This document shows, one piece after another, positions 15,109 through 23,394 of a stretch of DNA of 36,348 nt. The first letter of the stretch is position 1. Each line of letters starts with the position of its first letter. The notes beneath the pieces were generated by a model that had not been told where the DNA came from, did not search any database, and worked only from the letters and a program-made list of their open reading frames with translations. The translations under genes were made by a program, and so were the position numbers. The stretch is from NCBI GenBank assembly GCA_030700225.1, contig JAUYJT010000045.1:1-36348 (forward strand). Direction: 5' to 3'. This DNA comes from Candidatus Nanopelagicales bacterium. Lineage in GTDB: Bacteria > Actinomycetota > Actinomycetes > S36-B12 > GCA-2699445.

Positions 15109-16080
15109 TCACGCGGCGGGGAGAGTCAGAACGATCTTGCCGAAGATCTCGCCGCCTGCCATCGCCGCCAGCGCCTCACGAGCCTGCGCCATCGGCATCT
15201 CCCGGTCGATGACGGGACGAACTCCAGACACTTCGCACAGCTTGAGCAGACGCCGCAGTTCGTCCCTGGTCCCCATCGTGGATCCGACTACTGAAAGCTG
15301 CTTGAAGAAGATACGGACCAGGTCAGCGGGAGGGTTGCCTCCCGATGTGGCTCCAGACACCACGATCCGGCCACCGGGCTTGAGCGCCTTCATGGAATGG
15401 TCCCAGGTGGCCGCGCCAACAGTTTCCAACACCGCATCCACGCGTTCCGGAAGCCTCTGGCCGGGCCGGAACACGTCGTGCGCACCACATTGGCGTGCTC
15501 GTTCGCGCTTGTACTCGTCGCGTGAAGTGGCCCAGACCCGTAGCCCCATCGCTCGGGCGAGAACAATCCCGGCGCTCGCGACTCCGCCACCGGCGCCCTG
15601 GATCAGGACCGTGTCGCCAGGGCGAAGTCCGGACCTTGTCGCGAGCATCCGATAGGCCGTAAGCCACGCCGTCGGAAGGCAGGCGGCCTCGGCCCACGTC
15701 AGGCACGCCGGTTTCGGAAGCAGATTGCGCCGTGGAACGTATACGTACTCCGCGAAAGTCCCCGGATAGATCTCTGACAGCAGGCTGCGGCGTGGGTCCT
15801 CGGTCTCATCCTCACACTCGGGGTCAGCGATGACTGAGTGAACGACTACTTCGTGACCATCCTCGTCGACCCCAGACGCATCGCAACCCAGGATGATCGG
15901 GAGTCGTTCCGGCGAGATGCCGACTCCGCGCAGGGTCCACAGGTCATGGTGGTTCAGGCTCGCCGCGCGAACTTCGACCCTGGCCCATCCAGTCTCACCC
16001 GTCTGTTCCGGACGTTCGCCGACGACGAGTCCGGCGAGCGGGTAAGCGGGATTGATCGATTCGGCGAACACGGCGAACAT
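15109..16080 (-). CDS. Zinc-free MDR oxidoreductase (quinone-reductase-like)
   Basis: A 323-residue medium-chain dehydrogenase/reductase. The GroES-like N-terminal half has VEVRAASLNHHDLWTLRG and the Rossmann half carries VLIQGAGGGVASAG for NADPH. The catalytic-zinc cysteine near residue 40 is replaced by His/Asp (NHHDLW) and no structural-zinc Cys4 lobe is visible. It therefore belongs with the NADPH:quinone-reductase-like members rather than the alcohol dehydrogenases. The ATG at 16080 has GGTGAGG upstream. It lies 42 bases before cysG on the same strand, though cysG seems to have its own promoter. Substrate unknown. Confidence 0.88.
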   Translation of the reverse strand: MFAVFAESINPAYPLAGLVVGERPEQTGETGWARVEVRAASLNHHDLWTLRGVGISPERLPIILGCDASGVDEDGHEVVVHSVIADPECEDETEDPRRSLLSEIYPGTFAEYVYVPRRNLLPKPACLTWAEAACLPTAWLTAYRMLATRSGLRPGDTVLIQGAGGGVASAGIVLARAMGLRVWATSRDEYKRERARQCGAHDVFRPGQRLPERVDAVLETVGAATWDHSMKALKPGGRIVVSGATSGGNPPADLVRIFFKQLSVVGSTMGTRDELRRLLKLCEVSGVRPVIDREMPMAQAREALAAMAGGEIFGKIVLTLPAA

Positions 16081-16113
16081 GAGGCCTCACCGTACAGTTA
16101 GCGGCGGCGACTT

Positions 16114-16467
16114 TCATTCGACGACTATCTTTCCCACGTTTCCGCGTCGGATCGGCCAGTAGCGAGCCACCACGACTGCCTCAACAAGCGCGTCAGGGAC
16201 CGAGCCGAAGGCGCGGCTGTCGGTACTGTCCGCTGGGCTGTCCCCCTCGACCCACCAGCCATCCGATGTCCTACGGACGGCACGCTTCAGAATCAGCCTG
16301 GAGCGAACCCGAGGGTCCCGCACCAGAACGACGCACCCGGTCCATGGCCTGATCCGCAACGCCAGCAGCCAGTCACCCGGACTGTACGTAGGCAACATCG
16401 ATCGGCCACGCACTTCAACCCTAGTTACGCCAAGAATCCCCGGTCGCAACGAGTATCGCCAAGCCAT
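16114..16467 (-). CDS. sodX: Nickel-type superoxide dismutase maturation protease
   Basis: A 117-residue S26-family (LexA/signal-peptidase fold) protease that removes the SodN propeptide to expose the nickel-binding His1. The catalytic pair is visible: Ser23 in RGRSMLPTYSPGDW and Lys61 in RLILKRAV. The family hallmark GDSPADSTDSRAFGSV follows. The ATG at 16467 is chosen because a TACTCT -10 sits seven bases before it. The open frame back to 16539 would overlap sodN. It is divergent from sodN with 70 bases between, the standard partnership for Ni-SOD. Confidence 0.92.
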   Translation of the reverse strand: MAWRYSLRPGILGVTRVEVRGRSMLPTYSPGDWLLALRIRPWTGCVVLVRDPRVRSRLILKRAVRRTSDGWWVEGDSPADSTDSRAFGSVPDALVEAVVVARYWPIRRGNVGKIVVE

Positions 16468-16474
16468 ACCCGGC

Positions 16475-16484
16475 AGAGTAGGGT
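16475..16484. promoter_or_regulatory. Overlapping divergent -10 elements of sodX and sodN
   Basis: On the minus strand TACTCT (16475-16480) lies seven bases before the sodX ATG, fitting leaderless transcription. On the plus strand TAGGGT (16479-16484) would start sodN transcription near 16491, leaving a leader of about 47 bases with an AAGGAG site. The two hexamers share two base pairs, so polymerases would compete. Confidence 0.45.
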
Positions 16485-16537
16485 CAGCGCCAGGGCCATC
16501 AGCCCTCCGCCCATGCGCTGCGAGGAAGGAGACTCTC

Positions 16538-16939
16538 ATGCTGCGCAGACTGCTAGAGCCGAAAGCCGTTGCCCACGCCCATTGCGACCTGCCCTGCGGC
16601 GTCTACGATCCGGCTCAGGCCCGCATCGAGGCCCAGTCGGTCAAGGCCTGCATGGACAAGCACAACGCCTCCGACGATCCCGACTTCAGGGCCAGGGCGA
16701 TCACGATCAAGGAACAGCGATCATCGATGGTCAAGGAGCACTTGTGGGTGCTGTGGACCGACTACTTCAAGCCAGCCCACTTCGAGACCTACCCCCAGCT
16801 GAACGAGTTGTTCAACCAGGCAACGAAGCTCGCGGGGGCGGGCGGCACGAAGGGAACGAACGACCCAGCCGTGGCCGATGCCCTCTTGGCGAAGATCGAC
16901 GAGATAGCTGAGATCTTCTGGGCAACGAAGAAGGCCTGA
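16538..16939 (+). CDS. sodN: Nickel superoxide dismutase
   Basis: A 133-residue precursor of the cytosolic homohexameric Ni-SOD that dismutates superoxide. The nickel hook is exact: after cleavage behind Ala14 the mature chain starts HCDLPCGVYD. This provides His1, Cys2 and Cys6 as ligands plus Tyr9. The 14-residue propeptide ends HA, matching the SodX site. The rest shows the usual four-helix pattern with KEHLWVLWTDYFKP. The ATG has AAGGAGA seven bases ahead. The stop lies only seven bases before usfX, suggesting co-transcription with the stress sigma factor unit. A Nur operator was not recognised. Confidence 0.97.
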   Translation: MLRRLLEPKAVAHAHCDLPCGVYDPAQARIEAQSVKACMDKHNASDDPDFRARAITIKEQRSSMVKEHLWVLWTDYFKPAHFETYPQLNELFNQATKLAGAGGTKGTNDPAVADALLAKIDEIAEIFWATKKA

Positions 16940-16946
16940 TCCGTCA

Positions 16947-17345
16947 GTGACCCCCGCCAACCCAGCCGATGATGCCATCCGCCTGACCATCCCAGCCGCG
17001 AGTTCCCATTTGGCGTTGGCGCGGGCCGCGACCGCGAGCATCTGCGCCCGCCTGGGCTTCACCATCGACCGGCTGGACGACATGACGCTGGCGATCGACG
17101 AGGCTGTGGCCCTGATGCTGTCCGACGCCGTGCCGGGGACCCAGATACGGTGCGAATGGACACCCGAGCCGAATGGTCTCCGGATCGATGTGACCTCGGT
17201 GAGTAGCTCGGGGCGGCCGCCTCGGCGGAAGACATTTTCCTGGATCGTCATGTCAGCCCTCGTGGACGAGCTGACCACTTCGCTGTCAGGCAACGAGGCG
17301 ACTCTCACATTCCGGACAGCCCGCAACGCGTCGGTCGCGTCGTGA
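16947..17345 (+). CDS. Anti-sigma factor (UsfX/RsbW-like)
   Basis: A 132-residue protein resembling the anti-sigma factor of mycobacterial SigF. The C-terminal block KTFSWIVMSALVDELTTS parallels UsfX. The helix LDDMTLAIDEAVALML corresponds to the ATP-binding N-box of RsbW/SpoIIAB, but the canonical Asn and the DxGxG loop are missing. Kinase activity is thus doubtful, as with other UsfX-type proteins. The GTG at 16947 follows sodN by seven bases and its stop overlaps the sigma-factor start. It would sequester the sigma factor until released by an anti-anti-sigma factor, none of which lies here. Confidence 0.82.
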   Translation: MTPANPADDAIRLTIPAASSHLALARAATASICARLGFTIDRLDDMTLAIDEAVALMLSDAVPGTQIRCEWTPEPNGLRIDVTSVSSSGRPPRRKTFSWIVMSALVDELTTSLSGNEATLTFRTARNASVAS

Positions 17346-18139
17346 GAGCCAGGTCGGGCGAGAAATCCGCTCGCTGGTCGCCGGAAATCAGGGCTCGCGA
17401 GCATGAGCTGCTTGCACGCCTGGCCGCAACCCCGCTAGATGATCCTCAAAGGGCGAGGCTTAGGGACGATCTCGTCACGATGAACCTGCCTCTGGTCGAG
17501 CACCTTGCCAGGAGGTTCCGCGATCGCGGAGAGAGTCGCGACGATCTCGTTCAGGTGGGGACGGTCGGACTTATCAACGCGGTCGATCGCTTCGACACAT
17601 CCAGAGGAGTTGAGTTCTCGACGTTCGCAACACCAACCATCGTCGGGGAAATCAAGCGCTACTTCCGTGACAAAGGCTGGGCTGTCAAAGTCCCGCGGCG
17701 ACTGCAGGAGCTCCGACTCGCAATAGTCCGCTCATCCGCGGAACTCGCGCAGAAGTCGGGGAGCTCACCCACCGTGGCAGAGCTCGCCGCCGAGCTGAAG
17801 ATCTCCGAGGAAGAGGTTCTGGAAGGTCTGGAGTCGGCCCAGGCCTACGCGACGTCATCACTTGACGCGGGATCGTCGGACCCCGACGAATCGGCTACGC
17901 TCAGCGACACGCTCGGCACCGACGACAAGGACCTTGAGGGAGTCGACAACCGTGAGTCCCTTAAGCCACTGCTAGCGGCACTCCCCGAGCGGGAACGACG
18001 AATCCTGCTGCTGCGCTTCTTCGACAACAAGACCCAATCGGAAATCGCCGAGGAAATCGGAATCTCCCAGATGCACGTGTCACGGCTTCTGGGCAGCACC
18101 CTGGCGGACCTGCGCGAAGGGCTCCTCGACGAGTACTAG
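17342..18139 (+). CDS. sigF: RNA polymerase sigma factor, SigB/SigF/SigG family
   Basis: A 265-residue alternative sigma factor for general stress. Region 2 includes LVTMNLPLVEHLARRFRDRGESRDDLVQVG and GVEFSTFATPTIVGEIKRYFRD. Region 3 carries SPTVAELAAELKISEEEV. Region 4 has LPERERRILLLRFFDNKTQSEIAEEIGISQMHVSRLL with the -35-reading HTH. Length and motifs match actinobacterial SigF. The GTG at 17342 overlaps the UsfX-like stop (GTGA), the usual anti-sigma/sigma coupling. It ends 55 bases from the convergent lipid-kinase gene; no terminator hairpin was recognised there. Confidence 0.93.
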   Translation: MRARSGEKSARWSPEIRAREHELLARLAATPLDDPQRARLRDDLVTMNLPLVEHLARRFRDRGESRDDLVQVGTVGLINAVDRFDTSRGVEFSTFATPTIVGEIKRYFRDKGWAVKVPRRLQELRLAIVRSSAELAQKSGSSPTVAELAAELKISEEEVLEGLESAQAYATSSLDAGSSDPDESATLSDTLGTDDKDLEGVDNRESLKPLLAALPERERRILLLRFFDNKTQSEIAEEIGISQMHVSRLLGSTLADLREGLLDEY

Positions 18140-18194
18140 GACGTACCTCTCGATCCCGGCAAGCTCTCGCTCGCTGGTTTGGACTGGCCTTGGG

Positions 18195-19118
18195 CTAGAC
18201 CACGATCCTCAAGGCCCGAGGCACACTGCGCACGTGCAGGACCTCCTGCTCGCCCAGACTCTCGCCGTCCACCTGAGCAGTCGTCGGGCGACTAGCGGTA
18301 ACAGTCAACTCCGGGATGTCGTGGCCCACGATGAGGCCCTTGACCGACCCGGCGCGGCTGCCCATGAATATCCGCCGGGCCCATCGCAGGGCCGACACAA
18401 CGCGCAAATCCCGGACTGCGAACAGATCCAGATCCTCGTCGAAGCTGGCTTCCGGGCTCGGGTTCATCGCGACGTCACCAAGGAACGTCCAAGGCGCGCC
18501 ATTCTGAATCACTACGACGTACACGCCCGTGATGTCCTCCTCGCCCGGGCGGCTCACCGTGATCGGCGCATTGCGCCGGTCCGTGCGGATGAAGAACTCA
18601 CGCAGCGCCGTCGCGAAGTAGCGCATGGACGTAGCCTGGTGTCCCTTGGCGCGCTGCGATTCCATCGCGGTGATGATCTCCGCGTCCAGGCCCATCCCCG
18701 CACTCATCGTGAACCAACGGTCATTGGCGAGGCCAAGGCTTATGGTCCGGATGAGTCCCTCACGCAACCCAGCCATGATCATCCCCGTGGCCTCTACCGG
18801 GTCCTTGGGCAAGCCCGCTGATCGCGCCAGGACGTTGCCTGAACCACCGGGAACCGTCGCGAGCGCTGGGACATCGGGCCCCGGTCCATCGACAAGCATG
18901 CCGTTAACGGCCTCGTTGATCGTCCCGTCACCACCCAGGGTTACAACAACGTCCAACCGCTCGCGCAGAGCCCGCTCCCCCAGTTCCCTGGCGTGGCCTG
19001 GCCGTGTGGTGACCACGACCTCGAGATCCAATTGGTCCGAGAGGGCGTGCACCAACACATCCCTGACTCTTTCCGTTGTCGTTGTCGCATTTGGATTCAC
19101 AACCAGCAGCCCGCGCAT
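18195..19118 (-). CDS. Diacylglycerol kinase catalytic-domain (DagK/YegS-like) lipid kinase
   Basis: A 307-residue DAGK_cat family kinase that would phosphorylate diacylglycerol or a similar lipid at the membrane. The ATP-binding core GGDGTINE lies at residues 62-69, followed by VPGGSGNVLARSAGLP, the second nucleotide-site segment. FTMSAGMGLDAEII and the C-terminal VDGESL segment are also typical. The ATG at 19118 (MRGLLVVNPNA) is preceded by TAGCCT and a six-base gap, so it is probably leaderless. It is divergent from whiB1. DagK-like genes next to whiB1-type genes recur in actinobacteria, as far as I recall. Confidence 0.92.
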   Translation of the reverse strand: MRGLLVVNPNATTTTERVRDVLVHALSDQLDLEVVVTTRPGHARELGERALRERLDVVVTLGGDGTINEAVNGMLVDGPGPDVPALATVPGGSGNVLARSAGLPKDPVEATGMIMAGLREGLIRTISLGLANDRWFTMSAGMGLDAEIITAMESQRAKGHQATSMRYFATALREFFIRTDRRNAPITVSRPGEEDITGVYVVVIQNGAPWTFLGDVAMNPSPEASFDEDLDLFAVRDLRVVSALRWARRIFMGSRAGSVKGLIVGHDIPELTVTASRPTTAQVDGESLGEQEVLHVRSVPRALRIVV

Positions 19119-19441
19119 CTCGTGAGGCTATCGCTGACGCCATCGCGATGCCCCCGACACGTCGACGATCTCCGGCCAGAGGGGGCGAAGACCCCATTCC
19201 TGGCTTAGTCAAGCGCGCCACATGTGACGAACACGACACCAATGATCGCGACCCGGGCGACTCAAGCCCTTGTTTGAGGCGCACTGAACTGTAACCCTTG
19301 AGTCGCCGACAAGGGGGTCGGCCGCAAATCGAAGTCGTAATCCAGGTTACTTGGTGCGAATTCGACACGCTGCCTGGCCCCTCTGTTCGCGGATGAATGG
19401 AAGTTAGGCAAGCCCCACAAGGGCTTCTATGAGGAGGACGC
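19119..19441. promoter_or_regulatory. Divergent control region between the lipid kinase and whiB1
   Basis: No gene fits in these 323 bases. TAGCCT at 19125-19130 (minus) is a likely -10 for the lipid kinase. Toward whiB1 there are nested inverted repeats. CGACTCAAG (19258-19266) pairs with CTTGAGTCG (19297-19305), and CCCTTG (19295-19300) can alternatively pair with CAAGGG (19310-19315). Immediately before the ribosome-binding site, AAGCCC (19410-19415) and GGGCTT (19421-19426) form a 6-bp hairpin with a 5-base loop. These could serve transcriptional or translational control of whiB1; I cannot identify the whiB1 promoter with confidence. Confidence 0.45.
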
Positions 19442-19693
19442 ATGGACTGGCGACACCGAGGCGCCTGCCGTGACGAAGAGCCGGAACTCTTCTTCCCGAT
19501 CGGGAACACCGGGCCCGCGCTGATGCAGATCGAAGAGGCCAGGCAAGTCTGTCAGGCCTGCGAAGTCATGGACGTGTGCCTTGAATGGGCAATCGAGACG
19601 GGCCAGGACGCAGGGGTCTGGGGTGGAATGAGCGAGGACGAGCGCCGGTCGCTCAAGCGACGTCGCGCCCGCGAACGCGCCAGGCTGGCCTGA
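19442..19693 (+). CDS. whiB1: WhiB1-type [4Fe-4S] transcriptional regulator
   Basis: An 83-residue WhiB protein with the four cluster cysteines at 9, 37, 40 and 46, the same positions as mycobacterial WhiB1. The GVWGG turn and a basic C-terminal tail (KRRRARERARL) follow for DNA contact. The opening MDWRHRGACRDEEPELFFP is also WhiB1-like. WhiB1 is known as an essential, NO-responsive protein that binds the primary sigma factor. The ATG has GAGGAGG upstream, and the 5' region holds several inverted repeats. It ends 22 bases from the convergent SIS gene. Confidence 0.95.
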   Translation: MDWRHRGACRDEEPELFFPIGNTGPALMQIEEARQVCQACEVMDVCLEWAIETGQDAGVWGGMSEDERRSLKRRRARERARLA

Positions 19694-19715
19694 GACACAC
19701 CAGCTGCTGCCGCGA

Positions 19716-20753
19716 CTACCAGGTCTGGGTGACTTTCGACAACCCGCGAGGTTGATCGGGGTCATAGCCGCGAGCCACCGACATCTCTAGCGCGAGTTGC
19801 TGCAGAGGAATGATGTCGATGATGGGCGCAAGCTCCTCAGGCTGATCCGGCAGCAGATACCCAACAGTTGTCAGATCGATCGAATCCGCTCCAACGAACC
19901 CCGCTACGTCAGCTCCACGCTCCTTGAGCCGTTCGAGGACGGGGCGCATGGCCTCACCGCCAACACCGTCGGGCACGACCGCCACAACCGGATGGTCGCG
20001 GTCGATCATCGCAAGAGGGCCGTGCAGAAGGTCCGCGCCGCTGAACGCGTGGGCGGCGACATACGCGGTCTCCATCAGCTTCAGAGCCGCCTCCCTCGCC
20101 GTCGGGTAGGAGTACCCGCGCCCGGTGGTCACGAGGCGGTCAGTGAACCTGTACCTGGTCGCGATCGCCGCCACTTCGTCTCTTCGCTGCACGAGGCCTT
20201 CGGCCAACCCCGGAAGCGAGCGAGCCTGCTCACTGTCGCGGCCAGACCAACCGTTGATGAGCAGCCACAGCGCCATCAGTTCGGCGGAGTATGTCTTGGT
20301 GGCAGCTACGGCTCGCTCCTTGCCCGCGACGACATCAACGTGCCAGTTCGCGGCCTTCGCCATCTCCGACTCTGGGTTGTTCGTCACCGATAGCGTGAGT
20401 GCTCCGCACTCCCGCGCGACCGAGACCGACTCAAGCAAGTCAGGGGAACCTCCAGACTGGCTGACGCCGATCACCAGCACGCCCCCCAGATCGGGGCGCG
20501 CGCCGTACGCGGTCAGAGTTGACGGAGACGCCAACCCGGTCGGCAGTCCGAGCAGTACCTCGATCAGGTACTTCGCATACAGCGCAGCGTGATCGCTGGT
20601 CCCACGAGCGGCAAGCAGCACGAATCTGGGTGATCTCTCGGCGATCTCGCGAGCCGTCGCGACGATCTGCGGCTCACGATCCAGCAGCCTCGCCAGAACT
20701 TCCGGCTGCTCGGCGATCTCTGACGCCATGAGTGCGCCCGCCTGCTTGGCCAT
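19716..20753 (-). CDS. SIS-domain aminosugar phosphate isomerase/deaminase-like protein
   Basis: A 345-residue protein with two SIS (sugar isomerase) domains, like the C-terminal half of glucosamine-6-phosphate synthase but with no glutaminase domain. The first domain has FVLLAARGTSDHAALYAKYLIE and VIGVSQSGGSPD. The second has LVTTGRGYSYPTAREAALKLMET and FSGADLLHGP. The C-terminus GLSKVTQTW matches the conserved end of this group. It probably acts on glucosamine-6-phosphate or a related sugar phosphate (NagB-II/AgaS type). Without an amidotransferase domain, GlmS-type glutamine-dependent synthesis is unlikely. The ATG at 20753 has AAGGGG upstream. Confidence 0.88.
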   Translation of the reverse strand: MAKQAGALMASEIAEQPEVLARLLDREPQIVATAREIAERSPRFVLLAARGTSDHAALYAKYLIEVLLGLPTGLASPSTLTAYGARPDLGGVLVIGVSQSGGSPDLLESVSVARECGALTLSVTNNPESEMAKAANWHVDVVAGKERAVAATKTYSAELMALWLLINGWSGRDSEQARSLPGLAEGLVQRRDEVAAIATRYRFTDRLVTTGRGYSYPTAREAALKLMETAYVAAHAFSGADLLHGPLAMIDRDHPVVAVVPDGVGGEAMRPVLERLKERGADVAGFVGADSIDLTTVGYLLPDQPEELAPIIDIIPLQQLALEMSVARGYDPDQPRGLSKVTQTW

Positions 20754-20953
20754 GTCTTGCCCCTTCGTTCAACTCGGTCGTCACCATTGATCCGAGCCTA
20801 GGGAACTGGCGGCGGCAACGCGCGACGATCGAACTGGACCTCATTGAACGAGATGAGGTCGTCGCGCAACAGTCGCGGACCTGCTGCGAGAACTGCTTAG
20901 CGATAACAGGACGTCGGGGGTCGACCCGAATCGTTGATGTAGCGTCAGATCCC

Positions 20954-22627
20954 GTGACTAACGCCCCAGCCCCGCCGCCCTCGTTGCACGGACACGGCGG
21001 CACGCACGCCGTCGCGGCCGCTCGGGCCCACGGACAAAGCGTCTTGTGGACCTTGTCCGGCGCGCATATCTTCCCGATGCTCGATGCCGCCGTCAACGCG
21101 CCGGAATCGCCCTTGCGCATCATTGACGTGCGCCATGAGGCGACTGCGGTGTTCGCGGCCGAGGCGACGGGGAAGCTGTCCCGGTCCCCTGGCTTCGCTT
21201 CCGTGACGGCAGGTCCGGGTGTCACCAACTCCGTCAGCGCGATTGCCAGTGCCTGGTTCAACGGGTCCCCATGCGTTGTGCTGGGCGGCCGGGCGCCAGC
21301 GGGGCGCTGGGGCACCGGGGCACTTCAGGAGCTCGATCACCCGCCGCTGGTCTCGAGTATCACCAAGGAAGCGTTCACGATTACCGATCCGGCCAGCGCC
21401 GCGCCTGAACTGGATCGGGCATTCGGGCTCGCGGCTAGTCCGCATCGGGGCCCGGTCTTCGTTGACGTACCAATGGACGTGCTCTTCTCGTTCGCGGAGG
21501 CTCCTCATCCCGCGGGCCCGGCGCTAAACCGTCTGCTGCCCGATCCTGACTCGATTCAGCGCATCGCCGAGGCTCTCCAGCAGGCCAACCGTCCGGTCCT
21601 GGTCATTGGAGGGGACGTCTGGGCCGACGGGGCCGAGGGAGCGGCGCTCGCCCTCGTGGATCAGCTGCGAATTCCGACGATCGCCAACGGCATGGGGCGC
21701 GGGATCCTGCCGCGCGGCCACGACTGCCTGGTGACCCGGGCACGGTCCACCGCGTTCGGCCAGGCCGACCTGGTTCTAGTCGTCGGCGCGCCCCTGGATT
21801 TCCGGCTCGGATACGGGATCTTCGGAGGTAAGGACGGGGCCGATCCCGCTGACGTGATTCACATCGCGGACTCGCCAGGAGAAGTGGCCCGTCACACCAC
21901 ACTGCGCGACTCGACGTGCGGCGACCTGTCAGCCGTACTCACCGGACTGGCCGACGTGTACGGGAAACGTGGACAGGTGCGGGACCATTCGGAATGGCTG
22001 AACACGCTGACGGGAGTGGCCCGGAAGGCACGAGCCGACGACGACGACCTACTAGGTAGAGCGGCTGATCCGATACACCCGGCCCGGATCTACGGCGAGC
22101 TGATTCCGCGGCTGGCGGACGACGCGATCGTGATCGGCGATGGAGGCGATTTCGTGTCCTTCGCCGGCCGCTTCATCGAGCCGCAGCGGCCGGGGCACTG
22201 GCTGGACCCGGGACCGTTCGGCTGCCTAGGCACCGGGCTCGGCTACGCGATGGCCGCTCGCGCGCATCGCCCAAGTGGCCAAGTCGTGCTTCTTCTCGGC
22301 GACGGCGCGGCCGGCTTCAGCCTGATGGACGTGGACACCCTGGTCAGGCATCAGATGCCCGTCGTGATGGTCGTGGGCAACAACTCGGCTTGGGCACTGG
22401 AGAAGCACCCGATGCGTTTCCTGTACGGATATGACGTAGCGGCAGACTTGAGGCCCACCGAATACGACGCTGTCGTGAGCGCCCTGGGAGGGGCGGGCGA
22501 AACCGTGCGGGCGCCTGAGGGCATTGGACCGGCGCTGGACCGCGCGTTCGCCTCCGGGGTCCCCTATCTGGTGAATGTGATGACCGACACCGATGTCGCC
22601 TACCCTCGCTCAACAACCGGGGTCTAG
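20954..22627 (+). CDS. Thiamine-pyrophosphate enzyme, acetolactate-synthase-like
   Basis: A 557-residue TPP-dependent decarboxylase/ligase of the IlvB family. The catalytic Glu62 lies in VRHEATAVFAAEA. The TPP/Mg motif runs from GDG (449-451) to Asn476 in VVGNNSAW, 28 residues as expected. The central domain (about 190-330) shows RPVLVIGGDVW. No small regulatory subunit (ilvN) is adjacent, so the true reaction may differ, for example oxalyl-CoA- or sulfoacetaldehyde-type chemistry. I chose GTG 20954 (VTNAPAPPP); a TAGCGT hexamer lies eight bases before it. The open frame extends to 20732 without family sequence. The end overlaps the convergent crotonase by four bases. Confidence 0.87.
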   Translation: MTNAPAPPPSLHGHGGTHAVAAARAHGQSVLWTLSGAHIFPMLDAAVNAPESPLRIIDVRHEATAVFAAEATGKLSRSPGFASVTAGPGVTNSVSAIASAWFNGSPCVVLGGRAPAGRWGTGALQELDHPPLVSSITKEAFTITDPASAAPELDRAFGLAASPHRGPVFVDVPMDVLFSFAEAPHPAGPALNRLLPDPDSIQRIAEALQQANRPVLVIGGDVWADGAEGAALALVDQLRIPTIANGMGRGILPRGHDCLVTRARSTAFGQADLVLVVGAPLDFRLGYGIFGGKDGADPADVIHIADSPGEVARHTTLRDSTCGDLSAVLTGLADVYGKRGQVRDHSEWLNTLTGVARKARADDDDLLGRAADPIHPARIYGELIPRLADDAIVIGDGGDFVSFAGRFIEPQRPGHWLDPGPFGCLGTGLGYAMAARAHRPSGQVVLLLGDGAAGFSLMDVDTLVRHQMPVVMVVGNNSAWALEKHPMRFLYGYDVAADLRPTEYDAVVSALGGAGETVRAPEGIGPALDRAFASGVPYLVNVMTDTDVAYPRSTTGV

Positions 22628-23394
22628 CGGCGAAGCGCCGCCACGACTGATCGAACTTGCTCCTGACCGGCAGCGCTGAACCACGTCTCCAGCCACGAAT
22701 CCAGCTCGCTTTCGCCGCAGCGCTCGATCTCGGCCACCACGGGCCTGAGCAAGGAACTCTTGATTTGAGCGAACGCGGCTGGGGACCCAGCCAGACTCCC
22801 GGCTCGGGCGATGGCGCGATCAACAACACCGGACGGCTCGGTCACTTCGTCTACTAGCCCCAGCCCAAGGGCGTCATCGGGGCTCCACAATTCGCCAACC
22901 AGGGCGATGGGAGTCAGGGACGATGCTGGCACCCGGAAGCGCAGCGCCTCCACGACCATCGCGGGCAACCCGATGCTGAGTCTGACTTCGGTCAAGCCGA
23001 TCCACCGTGCTGAGGAGCTCATGACACGCAGGTCGCACATCAACGCCAGGACGCACCCTCCAGCGATCGCCGGCCCATCGATCGCCGCGATAGTCGGAAT
23101 CGGAAGAGTCAGGATGTCCTTCATCCCCGCGTCGACCGAACTCATGAACGAAGCCATGTCGGCTCTATCGAGGTCGATCAGGTCCGGCAGGGCCAGTCCG
23201 GCGCTGAAGAAGCGGCCGTCACCGGTGAACACGGCAGCCTCCGCGTCGCTGGCCCGAACTTCCGCGACCGCGTCGCTCATCAGCGACAACATCTCCGCCG
23301 ACATCGCATTGGCGCGCCCAGCGCGCATGCGGATCACGGCGACCGCGCCGACGCGCTCGATGCTCACCTGGCCAACGGTCTTAGGTATTGTCAC
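22624..23394 (-). CDS. Enoyl-CoA hydratase/isomerase (crotonase) family protein
   Basis: A 256-residue crotonase. The oxyanion-hole segments are FFSAGLALPDL and AAIDGPAIAGGCVLALMCDLRV. Of the two catalytic glutamates of true hydratases, the one in TEVRLSIGLP is kept. The one in the GG-C-E-L-A-L position is Val here (GGCVLAL), so it is probably an isomerase or has another activity. The GTG at 23394 overlaps the thioesterase stop, indicating a coupled pair. The 58-residue extension open upstream lies within the thioesterase gene and was discarded. Confidence 0.87.
   Translation of the reverse strand: MTIPKTVGQVSIERVGAVAVIRMRAGRANAMSAEMLSLMSDAVAEVRASDAEAAVFTGDGRFFSAGLALPDLIDLDRADMASFMSSVDAGMKDILTLPIPTIAAIDGPAIAGGCVLALMCDLRVMSSSARWIGLTEVRLSIGLPAMVVEALRFRVPASSLTPIALVGELWSPDDALGLGLVDEVTEPSGVVDRAIARAGSLAGSPAAFAQIKSSLLRPVVAEIERCGESELDSWLETWFSAAGQEQVRSVVAALRR

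Noticed and set aside
19716-20753. Glutamine-fructose-6-phosphate transaminase (GlmS)
   Set aside because: Only the two sugar-isomerase domains are present. The N-terminal glutaminase with its catalytic Cys is missing, and the protein is complete at both ends.
20732-20953. A 74-residue N-terminal extension of the TPP enzyme
   Set aside because: It overlaps the divergent SIS gene start, is rich in Arg/Cys, and holds nothing like the family. The conserved sequence begins only after 20954.
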